This document shows positions 41,614 to 52,951 of a DNA stretch of 64,000 nucleotides, piece after piece. The position numbers were made by a program, and so were the translations under genes. A model generated the notes under the pieces. That model saw only the letters and a list, made by a program, of their open reading frames with translations. It did no database searches and was not told where the DNA came from. The stretch is from Incurvaria masculella (lineage: Eukaryota; Arthropoda; Insecta; Lepidoptera; Incurvariidae), in NCBI GenBank assembly GCA_946894095.1, contig OX335660.1:2919001-2983000 (forward strand), in the 5' to 3' direction. The number at the start of each line of letters is the position of its first letter. Positions within the stretch are counted from its first letter, which is position 1.

Positions 41614-42679
41614 TTAAGGTGGCCCAAACCGCTCATCTGCCCATACAAACGGGGAAAGAAGATCACGCCCATATTTCCTATCAGAGATCCCAAATTTTAC
41701 TCAAAAGAGCTTTATTTGATCGAACTAGATGACCTCTGATGACCGTTGGCATTGTAAAATTGTGTTTCGTTTCTAAGTTATGTTATATATATATATAAGT
41801 TATTAAGGTCCGAAAGTTCGAATTTTTCGCGCGTTTTATACAATAACTTTGGTAGTTTATTACGCAATGATAAAGTAAAAAAATCTTGAAAAGATTAGTC
41901 ATTAGACATAGCTTATTAAATCAAGATTTATATTCTATTTGGATTTTGTTAGAGTTTTTACTACAGCGGTCGTGGTTTACTTTTAGCTACAAGTCGTTTT
42001 GAAATCAAAATTTTCGTAAATCTTACCGAATCATACACTATGCACATTATCTTTTTTGTGGACATGTTGCATCTTCTCATCACGGAGCCAGTCTTTTTAA
42101 CCGACTTCAAAAAAGGAGGAGGTTATCAATTCGTCTGTATGTTTTTTTTTTATGTTTGTTACCTCATAACTTTTGCCTGGGTCAACCGATTTGGATGATA
42201 TTTTTTTTAAATGAAAGCTAGTGCTTCCCAAGTGGTCATAGATTAATTGGGTTAAGTTCTGACAATGATATCCATGAGAAAATCATATAAGTCTTAAATT
42301 TGTATTAAGATGTGCGCGACAAATGGACGAAAAACTCAATATAACACCAACCGATTTCGGTGATTGTTTTTTATTGGAAAGGACGTGTACAAATTAGTAA
42401 GTGTACTTCAGATTCACTAAAAATAAACAAATAAAAAAAAATTTACAAAAAAAATAACCGACTTCAAAGAAAAAGCACTAAAAAGCCAAATCAAAAAATA
42501 CCAAAAATCGTAACTACAAAAATGGGAATTATTTTTTACTTTTTAGTGCTTTTATTTGAAGTCGGTTATTTTTTTTGTTATTTTTTTTTCTTTGAAACAG
42601 AGAAGGTCCCAGAGCGCAACAGCACGGTTTTGTACAGTGCCCGCGAATGAGTTAGTCCCGCCGGATTGGGCCACCTTAA
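41614..42679 (+). mobile_element. TTAA-bounded MITE, copy 5, with nested insertion
   Basis: TTAA-GGTGGCCCAAACC at 41614 and TTGGGCCACC-TTAA ending at 42679. The family sequence breaks at GAGCCAGTCTTTTT (~42098) and resumes at CTTTGAAACAGAG (~42590). Confidence 0.8.
42099..42590. mobile_element. Nested AACCGACTTC element
   Basis: Begins AACCGACTTCAAAAAAGG and ends TTTGAAGTCGGTTA followed by T runs. An internal AACCGACTTCAAAGAAAAAG (42464) pairs with the last ~40 bases, leaving a terminal hairpin. It contains ACCGATTTGGATGATA and CAACCGATTTCGGTGAT. No coding region. A partial relative is at 6921-7100. Confidence 0.65.
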
Positions 42680-43018
42680 GCTACAATTGATCCACTGGCA
42701 CGGACTTCCACTTAATTAAGTTTCCCGTCTCGTATCCGGTCCTCTCAGATAAGCCGACTCCAGATCCTGTTCTATCGGAGGCTGGAAGGACACTAAGCCA
42801 AGACATTCCCTCGTTGGGTCGGTGGATTAAAGACCCAATTTCAGCCTATTATTATTATTGTTTCGAAATGGATTCCGTGCCAAAAAGTCCTGAGTCGGTA
42901 CCCTCAACGGCCATGTATCCTGAGATGTATTGTGACTTGGCCCCTTCATAACTCACTCAAGACCGGGAGATGCGCCTACTATGATAGACCGGGGTAGATA
43001 CGGTTTGAGAAGCACATG
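42680..43018. other. Spacer, no gene seen
   Basis: No recognisable gene; composition is moderately GC-rich. Confidence 0.4.
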
Positions 43019-43829
43019 AAATCCGAAATGATTTTTTTTTTCTCAGAAATATATAATTTCATGTTCATATGCTTACATTAAGTTTGCAACATTTAGCGGG
43101 GCCCGGAAGATAGAAAAAAAAATTAAAATGTATTAAAAAATATATATCTCCTAAATAAATATTTAGAAACGGTATTAAAAAAAAATATATGTTAAGTCTT
43201 TTAAGGCGTAATGTAACTGTGAATTTGCAACAATTTTGTAATTACGGAAATGTATTTAAAAAAATGTTTTTACTAAAAAAAATCTATGCCGCGAACCTAA
43301 CTTGCTATTGCTATATTTCTTTCTAGAATATATAAAAGCAAATTAAATTCTTTAGAAACTATACAACGAACGATTTTATACGTATTTCGAATTTTTCGTT
43401 TAGCTTTTGTGTGAATGTAAACATTATAAATGAAAAAAAAAAATGTGCTTCTAATATTTGCAACATTTTACAAATTTCACAGAATATAGAGTTTGCGGTC
43501 AGTTTCCAATTTCAGAAAATAAAATAGAATTTTCATTATTTGCTTTGCAGATATTAAATATTACAGATATTAAAAGTACAAAAAAAAAATTTATACAGTT
43601 CCGTAAATAAGAAATTGTTGCAAATTCACAGTAATATTACACCTAAAATTAGCTAACATATAACATTTTTAAATAACTTTTCTAAATATTTGTTAAGGAG
43701 ATATCATTTTTTAAACATATTTCATATTTTATTTCTATCTTCCGGACCCCCCAAAATGTTGCAAACTTAATGTACAAACGTCCACATGAAATACTACGTT
43801 TATAAGAAAAAAAATTGCATTTCGGATTT
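43019..43829. mobile_element. 811-bp foldback element with ~240-bp arms
   Basis: The left arm from AAATCCGAAATG through ATTAAGTTTGCAACATTT and CCGGAAGATAGAAA to GTGAATTTGCAACAATTT is repeated inverted on the right (AAATTGTTGCAAATTCAC type, CTATCTTCCGGACCCCCC, CATTTCGGATTT). The ~330-bp interior is AT-rich and non-coding. TIR-type transposon remnant of unknown superfamily. Confidence 0.7.
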
Positions 43830-44167
43830 AATGTTTTTCTAAGTGCTGATTTAAGGCTAAAGTTCCTGGAGTATGAGACCAGCTGTCTCCAATTTTATAA
43901 CCGCTAACCCAACTTACACGTACACACTACATGCAAACATGGTTTGTCGGTGGGAACTGACTTCAACGAACACATTCGCCCGTGGTGGCGATTTACGACT
44001 GTTTGACATACGACGCTTTTCTATACGATTGTTTGGACACTTTGTCCATATAAGTCGTAATAAAGACTCTCTTCAGTGGTAGTAACCTTTTGGGCACGAT
44101 GGATTATATCTGGGTGCATCAAATGCTCGCCTAGGTGGATACAGAGGCCATCAGGTCATCAGTTCCT
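43830..44167. other. Spacer, no gene seen
   Basis: Starts with a scrap of the AAGTGCTGATT MITE (43840-43860). Nothing else recognised. Confidence 0.4.
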
Positions 44168-44665
44168 TTCTTTTTCTGAGTTTTGCAGCATTTCGTCATG
44201 AATGCGAGCTGTTCGATGGTTCGGAATCCATGTAAGATTGTTTGTCTCCTTGCTCCTATTAGGTGGTACGGTTAAACCTGCCCGGGTTGGTACCGTCGCA
44301 CTGATCAAGAGACGGTCGAAGCGTCAATGAAAATTAAACGGTGTTTTCAGTCCAGCAGCCCCATTCCTGGAATTCCGTAATAAGGCATCTCGAGTCTCGA
44401 AACCGCTTTTATAGCGGTTTTATAAGCGATTTTCATGACGAACGATTCCGGAGCATAGTATTTACATGAATTCAGGTTTTCCGTCGAAAAAATCCCTTTT
44501 AAAACCGTCATAAGAGCCGTTTTGTAGACTCAGGATTCCTGATTAAGCAAGCAGTTCAATGTTTCAGTGCTCATAAAGGGTAGGTCCCAGCACGGCACCA
44601 AATTTCTTCAGTAATGTACTAATGACATGTGACGGTGGTTGTGTTATTATAGATTTTTATCCTGT
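44168..44665 (+). mobile_element. SINE split by an ATTCCTGG MITE
   Basis: First part to ~44356: GCATTTCGTCATGAATGCGAG, GGTTCGGAATCCATGT, GGTCGAAGCGTCAATG. Second part from ~44549: CAGTTCAATGTTTCAGTGC, GGTCCCAGCACGGCACC and a tail. The interruption falls inside the conserved TCCAGTTCAATG. Confidence 0.7.
44357..44548. mobile_element. ATTCCTGG-type MITE nested in the SINE
   Basis: CCATTCCTGGAATTCCGTAA at the left and CAGGATTCCTGATTAAGCAA at the right, related to 4499-4707. Inner TATAGCGGTTTTATAAGCG also matches it. Confidence 0.65.
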
Positions 44666-44961
44666 TACATAAAAAAGATTTGATGGCGCGGATTAGGTCG
44701 CTGGTTTTTAAAGTACTTTACTTCTTCCTAAATCTTTTTATTTAATGCTTATAGGGTCACAGGCTTATGGCGGTGACAGCTACGCCAAGGTTTGAGAGGA
44801 AGGACAATGGTAGGACTCAACCCTATAGCCGCGAAGTCCAGGAGGTTCTGCTGGATCCGGAACTGTCCCAGTAGGAAGGTGGCCACCACACACGAATTGT
44901 CCTTAGATGAGCTGGAGACGAGGTGAAGCGAACAGGCACCAGAAGTCACGTTTGATGGTAT
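44666..44961. other. Spacer, no gene seen
   Basis: 66-codon minus-strand frame at 44749-44949 without a recognisable domain. Confidence 0.35.
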
Positions 44962-45275
44962 TTTTAGGGTTCCGTACCCAAAGGGTGAAAACGGAACCCT
45001 ATTACTAAGCCTTCGCTGTCCGTCCGTCCGTCCGTCCGTCCGTCCGTCCGTCCGTCCGTCTGTCCGTCTGTCACAGGGCTGTATCTCAGTAACCGTAACA
45101 GATAGACAGCTGAAATTTTCACAGAGTGTGTATTTATTTTGCCGCTATAACAACAAATGGGTAAAATTAAAAAAATATTTAAAATTAAAGGGGGACAATT
45201 TTTTTGTGATAAATCTTTTACGATGGTACAGAACCCTTTGTGTGCAAGTCCGACTCGCACTTGGCCGGTTTTTGT
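44962..45275 (-). mobile_element. GTCC-tract element, copy 10
   Basis: AGGGTTCCGTACCCAAAGGG, long GTCC tract (45018-45066), GCCGCTATAACAACAAATGG, and CAAGTCCGACTCGCACTTGG at the right. Confidence 0.75.
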
Positions 45276-45636
45276 AGGTAGGTATAGCGACGCGGAACTC
45301 GAGCGAGACCGTTGGCGGCTATAGCTTTTCGGTTACTCAGCGTTGAAATTCGAATTCAACTCATTCGCCGCGCTGTAGATGCTAGGTGAGACAGGTCTAT
45401 GGGTAAAGCTGTATAGGAGTATGAAAGTGATAAGGATGGGGTACTTGTGTAGCGTCACAGCGATAAATCCATAAGCTAGTACCAAATTAAATTAATTTTA
45501 ATCGGCCAAACCAAGATTGTATCTTGGTTTGGCCGAATTGAGACGAATGGTAGTGCATAAATTACAAGGGCGGGTGTTAAACGTTTCTTATGTACCGAAT
45601 AATTCTGAAGAGCAGTACATAACATGTTTGTTTATC
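45276..45636. other. Spacer with a perfect hairpin
   Basis: 45503-45535 is a perfect 15-bp hairpin, CGGCCAAACCAAGAT / ATCTTGGTTTGGCCG with loop TGT. The remainder shows nothing recognisable. Confidence 0.5.
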
Positions 45637-45980
45637 TCAAATAACAGGAGAACGGATGGAACTAAAAAAGTGTCAACACGTTAATTGTGCCGCCGGAGGA
45701 ATTTGGACTTTGTTTCGGCATATATTCGTTGGTTTCGGCACTCGCTGAATACATCATTACGAATGAAGGATGACGTAACGACCATCTGATTTATTGAAAA
45801 ATAATTCTTAGCTTTATCCAATTACCTTCCAATTTGGGAGACTTCAAATTGGATTTTTCTCCGTTTTCATCACTGCGCTACAAATGTGTTGGGCGATATA
45901 ATGTTGTAAGTCGCGTGGGGTCATTTTTTGCGCGCTCGTTGTATGGACGTTATTTCTCCAGATTTCTTCACCTCCACGCT
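45637..45980 (+). repeat. Unnamed interspersed repeat, copy 1
   Basis: Shares with 57655-57985 (opposite strand): GAACTAAAAAAGTGTC, AATTGTGCCGC, GACGTAACGACCAT, CTTCAAATTGGATTTTTCTCCGTT and GTCATTTTTTGCGCGCTC, in the same order with indels. No coding. Confidence 0.6.
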
Positions 45981-46529
45981 CAAAGGTCAATAACAATTTC
46001 AAATCTACACTGAAACAGCTTGGGTTTATGGGCCAAGCATGTTAATGGAGGTTTCTTAATTGTTATTTACTTAGGTCTCTGTCGACCCTTCAGACTATAC
46101 TACACCAAAGTGAACGATACATTTAAAATCTGGGTTAGCGAATAATGTCGTATTTATTCTCCAAAAAATTTATTTGTCTCACATAAGTCGGAAATTAGGA
46201 AATTTTAAAGGTTCTTGTAATTTGTAGATATAAGAAAAGAGTGGTGGCCAGTTGTCATTTCATTTCATTTTTATTCATCCTATAGGTACATTACATACAC
46301 TCAGATACGTCAGATGGTTGCAAGAAGTAACATACAAATATGCAATACACATCTCAGATCATATAAACATGTCTATTATTATAAAGTTTTACTTTCATCA
46401 TCAGCTGTAAAGAGGCCTTGTCATAAATAGAGAGTCAGATAAGTAAGAATACATTAATGATTAGATTGTCCAATGGAAAGAGAACGACTCATATACCAAT
46501 ACTAAGTTATGAATATTAATACTAAGTTA
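45981..46529. other. Spacer, no gene seen
   Basis: A short duplication of AATACTAAGTTAT lies at 46499-46530. No gene recognised. Confidence 0.4.
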
Positions 46530-46880
46530 TATAGAGAGTGCTCTTCGGAGCTGCACGCATCCCATCCATCCCGAAGTCTACCACCGCACAACGCGAAACA
46601 GGCAGGGAATGTACCCATTCGATGTCGACATTCCCAAAATAAGAACCCACCGCTCCTCTAGATATTTCATCTATAGGTTCGGTAAACTATAGAATCGACT
46701 CCCTGCCGAAGTATTTCCCACAGAATACAACCTGGGGTCCTTGAAACATCGTGTGAAGAATCACCTGGCCGGCCGCGTTTTCGCAGCCCCTGTAAAAGTC
46801 CGAAAGCCTATAGGCGCCGTCGGGCGCCTTTTTTGTGAGGTCCTGGCGTGCGCCATATGCCGCGCATATCATAAAAAAAT
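46530..46880 (+). pseudogene. Jockey-like LINE polyprotein C-terminus and 3' end
   Basis: Across two frames it encodes the end of a LINE polyprotein: HPSHPEVYHRTTRN-like start, a RFGKLWNRLPAEVFPTEYNL-like block in which the W codon position is mutated (TGG changed to TAG near 46690), then SLKHRVKNHLAGRVFAAPV and the C-terminus. The frame 46741-46923 covers the last part. GTGCGCCATATGCCGCGCAT and an A run follow. Tail copies occur at 27434-27645, 29241-29400, 30025-30067 and 55447-55625, so this LINE was active repeatedly. All upstream domains are truncated. Confidence 0.7.
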
Positions 46881-47847
46881 GCAGACGTCTTATAACATAA
46901 ACATTTCAATATATGTTATGTAAACCTTATATACAGTTTGTTAAGTAGTTCTGTGCTTTTTGGGTTCCGACACGTAAAAATAATACAATTGGGCCCACTG
47001 AATGTATTCCCACGCATGTCGTATAAAGCGACGAAGTGATATTTTAATCGAAGTATTTTTTTGGGGTGATTCAATTTGCACACTCTTTATATTGTATATA
47101 TTATTAGCATGTCTCTCATCACACCTGTGCTTACATCTGGTAATCTGTGCTTACAGCTATTAAATATATATTATCAAATAATTGCTAACCCTAGAACGGG
47201 CCACACCTTGTTGGGTAGCAATGCAATGTAATTTTGATCTGCTGTTGGACTTACTACAAGGCAAAAATTGTATGTATACATCTTTGTGAACACTTCTACC
47301 ATGCATGTACCAAATAAATAAATAAATATAAAATTATTCATTTATCTTGTGACTTTTTTTTTTAAAAAAGAATATGTGAAGAAACATTTAAAATTTCATT
47401 ACGGTTGTGCATGCTAAGTTTTGGGGTAAACTTAGATCGAATGCTTATTACAAAATCTTATTATAAAAACATATATAAGATATGTATGTATCTTGTAAAA
47501 AAAATACCGCTTCCCTAAGCTACTGCCGCGGCGGTAAGCTATGACACTTATTTAAGACATAAATAGATGGGGTTGCTATTACGATGCGCTCAAAATATCA
47601 GTTTCCACAATTATCTTTACTGGGTACCATCAAACGCAGGATTAATCGATTCACTCCCGACACACTTGGCCAACTTGATCCGCTAGCAAGATTAAATTAT
47701 CTAAAGTCTGATTATTTGTCATATTACATGCGTGACATATTTTTGGATAGCTGCCTTTTCTCTTTTTTTCCGTTATCTTTTTTTTCAAGTGGTGGTGGGT
47801 TAGTTAACTATTTTGTAACTATTATTGTAATAAGCATCACTACATAG
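46881..47847. other. Spacer, no gene seen
   Basis: The 87-codon frame at 47584-47847 has no recognisable domain. Otherwise AT-rich. Confidence 0.4.
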
Positions 47848-48639
47848 TATAAAACAAAGTCGCTTTCTCTGTGTACGCTTCCTATGTACGCTTAAATCTT
47901 CAAAACTACGCAACGGATTTTGATGCGGTTTTTTTAATAGATAGAGTGAAGAGGAAGGTTTATATGTATAAAAACATCCATTAAATATTGGAGAAATACT
48001 GTTATTTTTGAGGTTTCCAATGTGATGTCGTAAAAAAATATATTTTTTCCGCTTACATTGCAAACACAGGCTGAACCCTACGAGATTTATCAAAATAATG
48101 TATTAAGTATTGTATGCATTGAAAAGATCTACAGAAAACTCCGCGATGGTATATATCTATCTCTTATGGATATCCCACAATAACATTTTTTTCTCATTTA
48201 CTTTTTACGACAAATAATGGCTAATTTTCGAAGCGATTTTAACCAATACAGCATTAATCCTTATCCAATTAAATACCTTAAATACATTGTTGATTTAATA
48301 TAGATCTATACGGCCCTTTACAGCATATGATTTAAATGAATATTTTCGAAGATATTATAGATTTAAAAATTGCGGGATGTAGTGTTTGCGGCGGTACCGG
48401 CCGGCCGGGGCGGCGGGAGCGTGCCTCGGAGGCCGCGGTTCTCCCTATAGCACTTTGAATTTATTATTTCTCTAATATCTAATAATCATGTAATAATAAT
48501 ATCTAAGTTTTTTTTTTATTTCAAATATCTCAATGTAGGAACTCTACGTAAAAATGGTTTATTTGTGTATCATTGTGTCAAAATAAATTTTTTTTAAATG
48601 ACATTATGCCCGTGCAAAGCCGGGACGGGCTGCTAGTTT
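47848..48639 (+). mobile_element. Non-autonomous Helitron
   Basis: The left part has AAAACAAAGTCGCTTTCTCTG and AACTACGCAACGGATTTTGA, common in insect Helitrons (from memory). The right terminus is a hairpin, GCCCGTGC...GACGGGC, followed by TGCTAG and then T, the expected CTRR-type end with insertion before T. No Rep or helicase frame: the interior includes a GC-rich patch (48388-48440) in AT-rich DNA. The 5' end is uncertain to about 15 bases. Confidence 0.75.
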
Positions 48640-48877
48640 ATTATAAGTTTGATAAAAGTCAAGTGCCGCTTACTCATAAAAAAAGACAAGCCGAGACAGG
48701 GCGACACCGCCCAGTTCGGCTATATTATGTGAATTGTATGTGTAAATTGTACAAATAAAATGAAATAAATATATAAATACATTGCAATATAAATGCTCTA
48801 TAAGTGATCAGATAGTAATGATCAGTGATGAACTGTTGCATACGGCATGGATTGTAAATTTTGTGTATTCATGTTAA
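48640..48877. other. Spacer, no gene seen
   Basis: No recognisable feature. Confidence 0.35.
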
Positions 48878-49085
48878 TTTAGTGTTTTACCTATGTTTTT
48901 GTTAAAATAATTGACAAACACTTTTGTAAACTGAGACTAAGTGGACGTTGAAAAAAAAACGGCGGAGTTTCTTTTCAGTTCTACTTCGCTGTGTTTTGTT
49001 TTGCTGAACTGGCCAATGCTAAAATATGACAAATCCGAGTGCATACTGTACATGGATGATGAATAAACAATACAATACAATCACA
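48878..49085 (+). mobile_element. LINE 3'-terminal repeat, copy 2
   Basis: Matches 29030-29240 nearly base for base, ending GATGATGAATAAACAATACAA. The two copies stop and start at the same places, as expected for retrotransposed 3' ends. Confidence 0.55.
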
Positions 49086-49872
49086 GAGAATAGCCATACA
49101 TACGAAACATACATACAAACATATTTAAGTAGATACAACAGTACCGTTTCTCCAAAAGGGCAAGCCAAACTGGTAGAACTACATAAGAACGAATTTAGCT
49201 TCTTATACAGCTCGTTATTTCTATCATAGCTCTCAGATAATTAGTACGTAAGTATATTCTAGAATAATTAAAACATGTCTTAACACATAGGTCCCCTTAC
49301 GTATTTTTCCCGCATGCCAGACTTGCATTACGCACAAAAAGGCAATTTTCGCGCCAAAATCTCTGTCAGAATTGACCTTCCTTCGCCCTTTGCAATTTTG
49401 GCTCTATAAACATGGTCGATATTGACCGAATGATAACAAGAGGTTAATATAATGTTTGTCCGTGGACATTAATTCCATCTTATTTTACCCCGTACATTTA
49501 TTTTATCACTCATCCGCTCTACATATCTACGAAGTCTGCCATTAAAGTTAAATTGAACATTCTCGTCGTTACAAGGTTTCGTAACATTGTATTGTATTGT
49601 ATTGTTTTATTGCATTCATAGGTAGGTAACCTACACTTAAACATGTCAAGAATCGTTATGCTAGGTCAATGTCAACAATATAAATGTCGCATGCTCTATT
49701 TCCATGCATATAAGAACTTAGTTAAGATATTAGTCTTCCAAACTACATTTAAGTCATTTTTACCACCTATCGATAAAGTTCTCGTAAGCTATCGAGCGCA
49801 TAGAGGTATGTACCCTGTAAATCTGTTCAATATTGGATTAGAATTACCATTCCAATTGGAGGTACCCTGTAA
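49086..49872. other. Spacer, no gene seen
   Basis: TACCCTGTAAATCTGTTCAAT occurs twice, at 49811 and 49863 (52 bases apart), just before the LINE begins. GTATT repeats lie at 49588-49604. Confidence 0.45.
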
Positions 49873-51378
49873 ATCTGTTCAATCAATTGGTTTCTTAATA
49901 GTGGAAAACTGCCACAAGATTGGAAAGAAGCCCTGGTTACACCTATCTACAAAAAAGGCGACAAGCTCATAGCAGCTAACTATCGTCCGATCAGTTTAAC
50001 AAGCATTGTCTGTAAAGCAATGGAAAAGATCATCACGGAGAAAATAAGGCGCTTCCTAGATCAAGAGCACATCATCATCGAAGAACAACACGGCTTTGTC
50101 CAAAGACGTTCGACTGTAACTAACCTGCTCTCATGCCTAGATAAGTGGACGACAGAATGGAATGAGCGGAATCCTATAGACATTGTATATCTAGACTATG
50201 AAAAAGCGTTTGATCGAGTACCTATAAAACGGTTAGTTAAAAAACTAGAACATTTCGGTTTTCGTGGCAAGCTGTTGTTGTGGATCGAAGACTTCTTGAC
50301 TAATAGACAATTTCGTGTGCGCGTGGGCGATGAGCTCTCGAAACCCCATCCCGTCCTAAGCGGAGTTCCTCAGGGATCGGTCCTGAGGCCTGCAGCATTT
50401 GGAATCTTCCTTACTGACCTGAAAGCAATCATCGACCTTGATTTTATGCTCTTCGCAGACGACACAAAATTCTTTGCCAACCCCACGATCAGTCACCAAG
50501 AAGTACAAGATAACCTCAATCGCATTGTCCAATGGACAAAGGACTGGCTCTTGACACTTAACGCCGGGAAGTGCTCCGTCTTGCATGTGGGTCCTAGAAA
50601 TCCTCAACTTCATTATATCGTAGACGGAACACCAGTGAATCCAGTGACCTCACAAAAGGATCTCGGTATTATTTTGACCAGCAACCTAAAATGGGAATCA
50701 CATCTGATTGAAATCATTAAAAGGGCAAACTCTCTCTCTTATACATAATAAGGAAAGCCTTTTCCTACATCACTGCAAATTTATTTCTCAAGTTATACAA
50801 AACCTATGTTCGCCCAGTCCTGGAATATGGCTACCAGATCAGGAGCCCCTACTTCCAAAAAGATATTTGTCTACTGGAAAGAGTGCAGAGGCGGGCAACA
50901 AAGATGGTGGCCTCCATAAGAAATAAATCGTATGAGAGCCGTCTAGAGGCCTTGGGCCTCACCACGCTGGAGGAACGAAGACGTAGAGGCGATCTCATTG
51001 AAACATTTAAAATTTTATCAGAACTCTATGATGTGGCAGATCTCAAAATGATTTACACAATGAATACCAATGATCACCTACGTGGACACTCACTAAAACT
51101 GAACCGAACCTCAAGCAATTCAAACCCGAGGAAACACTTTATAACCAATCGTGTGGTTGAGTCGTGGAACAGGCTCCCGGAGGAAGTGATTAGTGCCGCC
51201 TCAGTGAACAGCTTTAAAAACAGACTTGACACTTATACAAAAAATCATAAACTTTAGACTTTTTATAGGAATAAAAAAAAAAAAACAAGTGCACCCCCAG
51301 TTACCAACTCAGATGTACACGCATCAGCTTTAAGCTGCTAGTGTATCGAGTCAATAATAATAATAATAATAATAATAT
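49873..51378 (+). pseudogene. CR1-type LINE, 5'-truncated, one frameshift
   Basis: Open from 49873 to 50748 in one frame and 50740 to 51257 in another. The first part has LPQDWKEALVTPIYKKGD, NYRPISLTS, DIVYLDYEKAFDRV (catalytic Asp), VLSGVPQGSVL and LFADDTKF (catalytic DD near 50455). A two-base excess in the run CTCTCTCT (50731-50738) shifts the frame. The second part has YVRPVLEYG, QRRATKMV and a VESWNRLPEEVISA...SVNSFKNRLD C-terminus typical of CR1-like elements. The 3' UTR is ~95 bases and ends in (TAA)n at 51354-51378. Endonuclease and ORF1 are absent. Relatively young: one clear lesion in about 460 codons. Confidence 0.85.
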
Positions 51379-51832
51379 AAGTCCAGATTTTTTGGTATCA
51401 AATATTTCCTTAGATTCTGTATTTAAGCATCAATTAATAGTTTTAAAAGCCAATTAATTCCCGTTAAACTAATAACTTGTTTTATCTCTACACTTTTGGC
51501 ATACCTGGAATATTGACGGAGCTTGTTATTAATTGAATTTGCAGGGTACTTATACGATAGCTAATGAAAACCTTATCGAATGGTGGTTAAATTGGCCCCA
51601 ACACTCTTAAAATTAGTGAACGGTCGTAGAGCAGACATATTGTAATTGCGCCCATTCCTACCCTCCGGCAGGGGATGGCTACTTAGATGTGATGAAGTGT
51701 GCGAGCAAAGTGGACCTAGAATGGTAAGATATTATAAACTTAAGTGTACGGATAAGTTGCTTTGACATTAGGGAAGAAAATTATTTTATCTTCAAGTGGG
51801 TGACGGTTACAGAACCCACGGATAAAGAAAAA
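51379..51832. other. Spacer, no gene seen
   Basis: No recognisable feature. Confidence 0.4.
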
Positions 51833-52110
51833 TCCGGCCAAGTGCGAGTTGGATTCGCATTCGAAGTGTTACGTCGCATTATACAAGATTAAATACATAA
51901 TTTAAAAATAATAAACATGTTTTTACTATTTTTTTCATTTTACTTATTTGTTGTTATAGCTTATTTGTTATTATAGCGGCAAAATAAATACAAATTCTGT
52001 GAAAATGCCAGCTGCCTACCTATTGCGGTTTGTGAGATACATCCTTGTGACAGACGGACGGACTAGTAATAGGGTTCCGTTGGCGTCTTTTGGGCACGGA
52101 ACCGTAAAAA
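51833..52110 (+). mobile_element. GTCC-tract element, copy 11
   Basis: CCGGCCAAGTGCGAGTTGGA at the left, a duplicated core piece (TTATTTGTTGTTATAGC then TTATTTGTTATTATAGC), only about two GACG units, and GGCACGGAACCGTAA at the right. Confidence 0.7.
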
Positions 52111-52792
52111 CATAAAAACAAATACATTTTTATTCTTATAGCTAAAAATAAATTTAACGTTATGCTTTTAAATGCTACATTAAGAGTATAATGGTTTGAG
52201 AGGAACCTCAACAATAAAGTATGAATAAGATTCCTGTATGAGATTCTGACCAACACCCAGAACCAAATAAAACTAAAAATTGGTTGTATTGATACGTCAT
52301 TATTGATACGAATTTATATAAATTCAACATTATTTTGTTAGTTTACAACACATAGTTTTTATCATAAATATAATACACACGCGAAACAAATGTACCTGGT
52401 GTCAAAATTAGCACACTTTAATAATAATAAAAAGAGGATACTTTTGGTACCCAGTCAGTAGATACTTGGAAAAGTCCACGCCAAGTGATTAAGTAAGACC
52501 ACTCAATTGCAAGCCTAAAGTGTTATTTGTAATCAGTTTGATTTAAATCAATAAAAAAATACATTAACGTATATAAAGAGCTAGTATCTAATGGGAAAAT
52601 TTTGCTTTTTTATATTCATTGAAATAGAAGTGAATGCATTGAGTAAATTATTCTATCCGTTGAGTCCGCCATTCGAGAAATATCTGTATTACGTTTGGTT
52701 TATTTTCACTAATGGATTCACCGGAATACGCACCCGAAGCACAAACATTATGCGGCTAGCGAGAATATAATTTCTATTTCATCTCCTATCAG
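52111..52792. other. Spacer, no gene seen
   Basis: AT-rich, nothing recognised. Confidence 0.4.
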
Positions 52793-52865
52793 TGGCTCGT
52801 GGCTTAGTAGTAACTCGTGTGTTGTCTCGTGGCGCAGGCCATGGGTTCAAAACCTTTATAATTGT
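52793..52865 (+). mobile_element. tRNA-like SINE head, possibly another SINE family
   Basis: GTGGCTCGTGGCTTAGTAGT fits a pol III box A and GGGTTCAAAACC a box B about 40 bases later. The sequence downstream does not match the common SINE body, so it may be an unrelated SINE or an isolated tRNA relic. Confidence 0.4.
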
Positions 52866-52951
52866 TCACCTATTCCGTTCATGCCTATGATTAAATGTGT
52901 ATTTCACTAAGGACGCCGGGTTTCCGGGTTCCGAATAGGAAGCAACCCGCT

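Noticed and set aside
47584..47847. 87-codon frame before the Helitron as a captured gene
   Set aside because: It lies just outside the Helitron, ends in low-complexity F/S-rich sequence, and shows no domain.
50356..50613. Minus-strand frame opposite the CR1-type LINE
   Set aside because: Antisense shadow of the reverse transcriptase.
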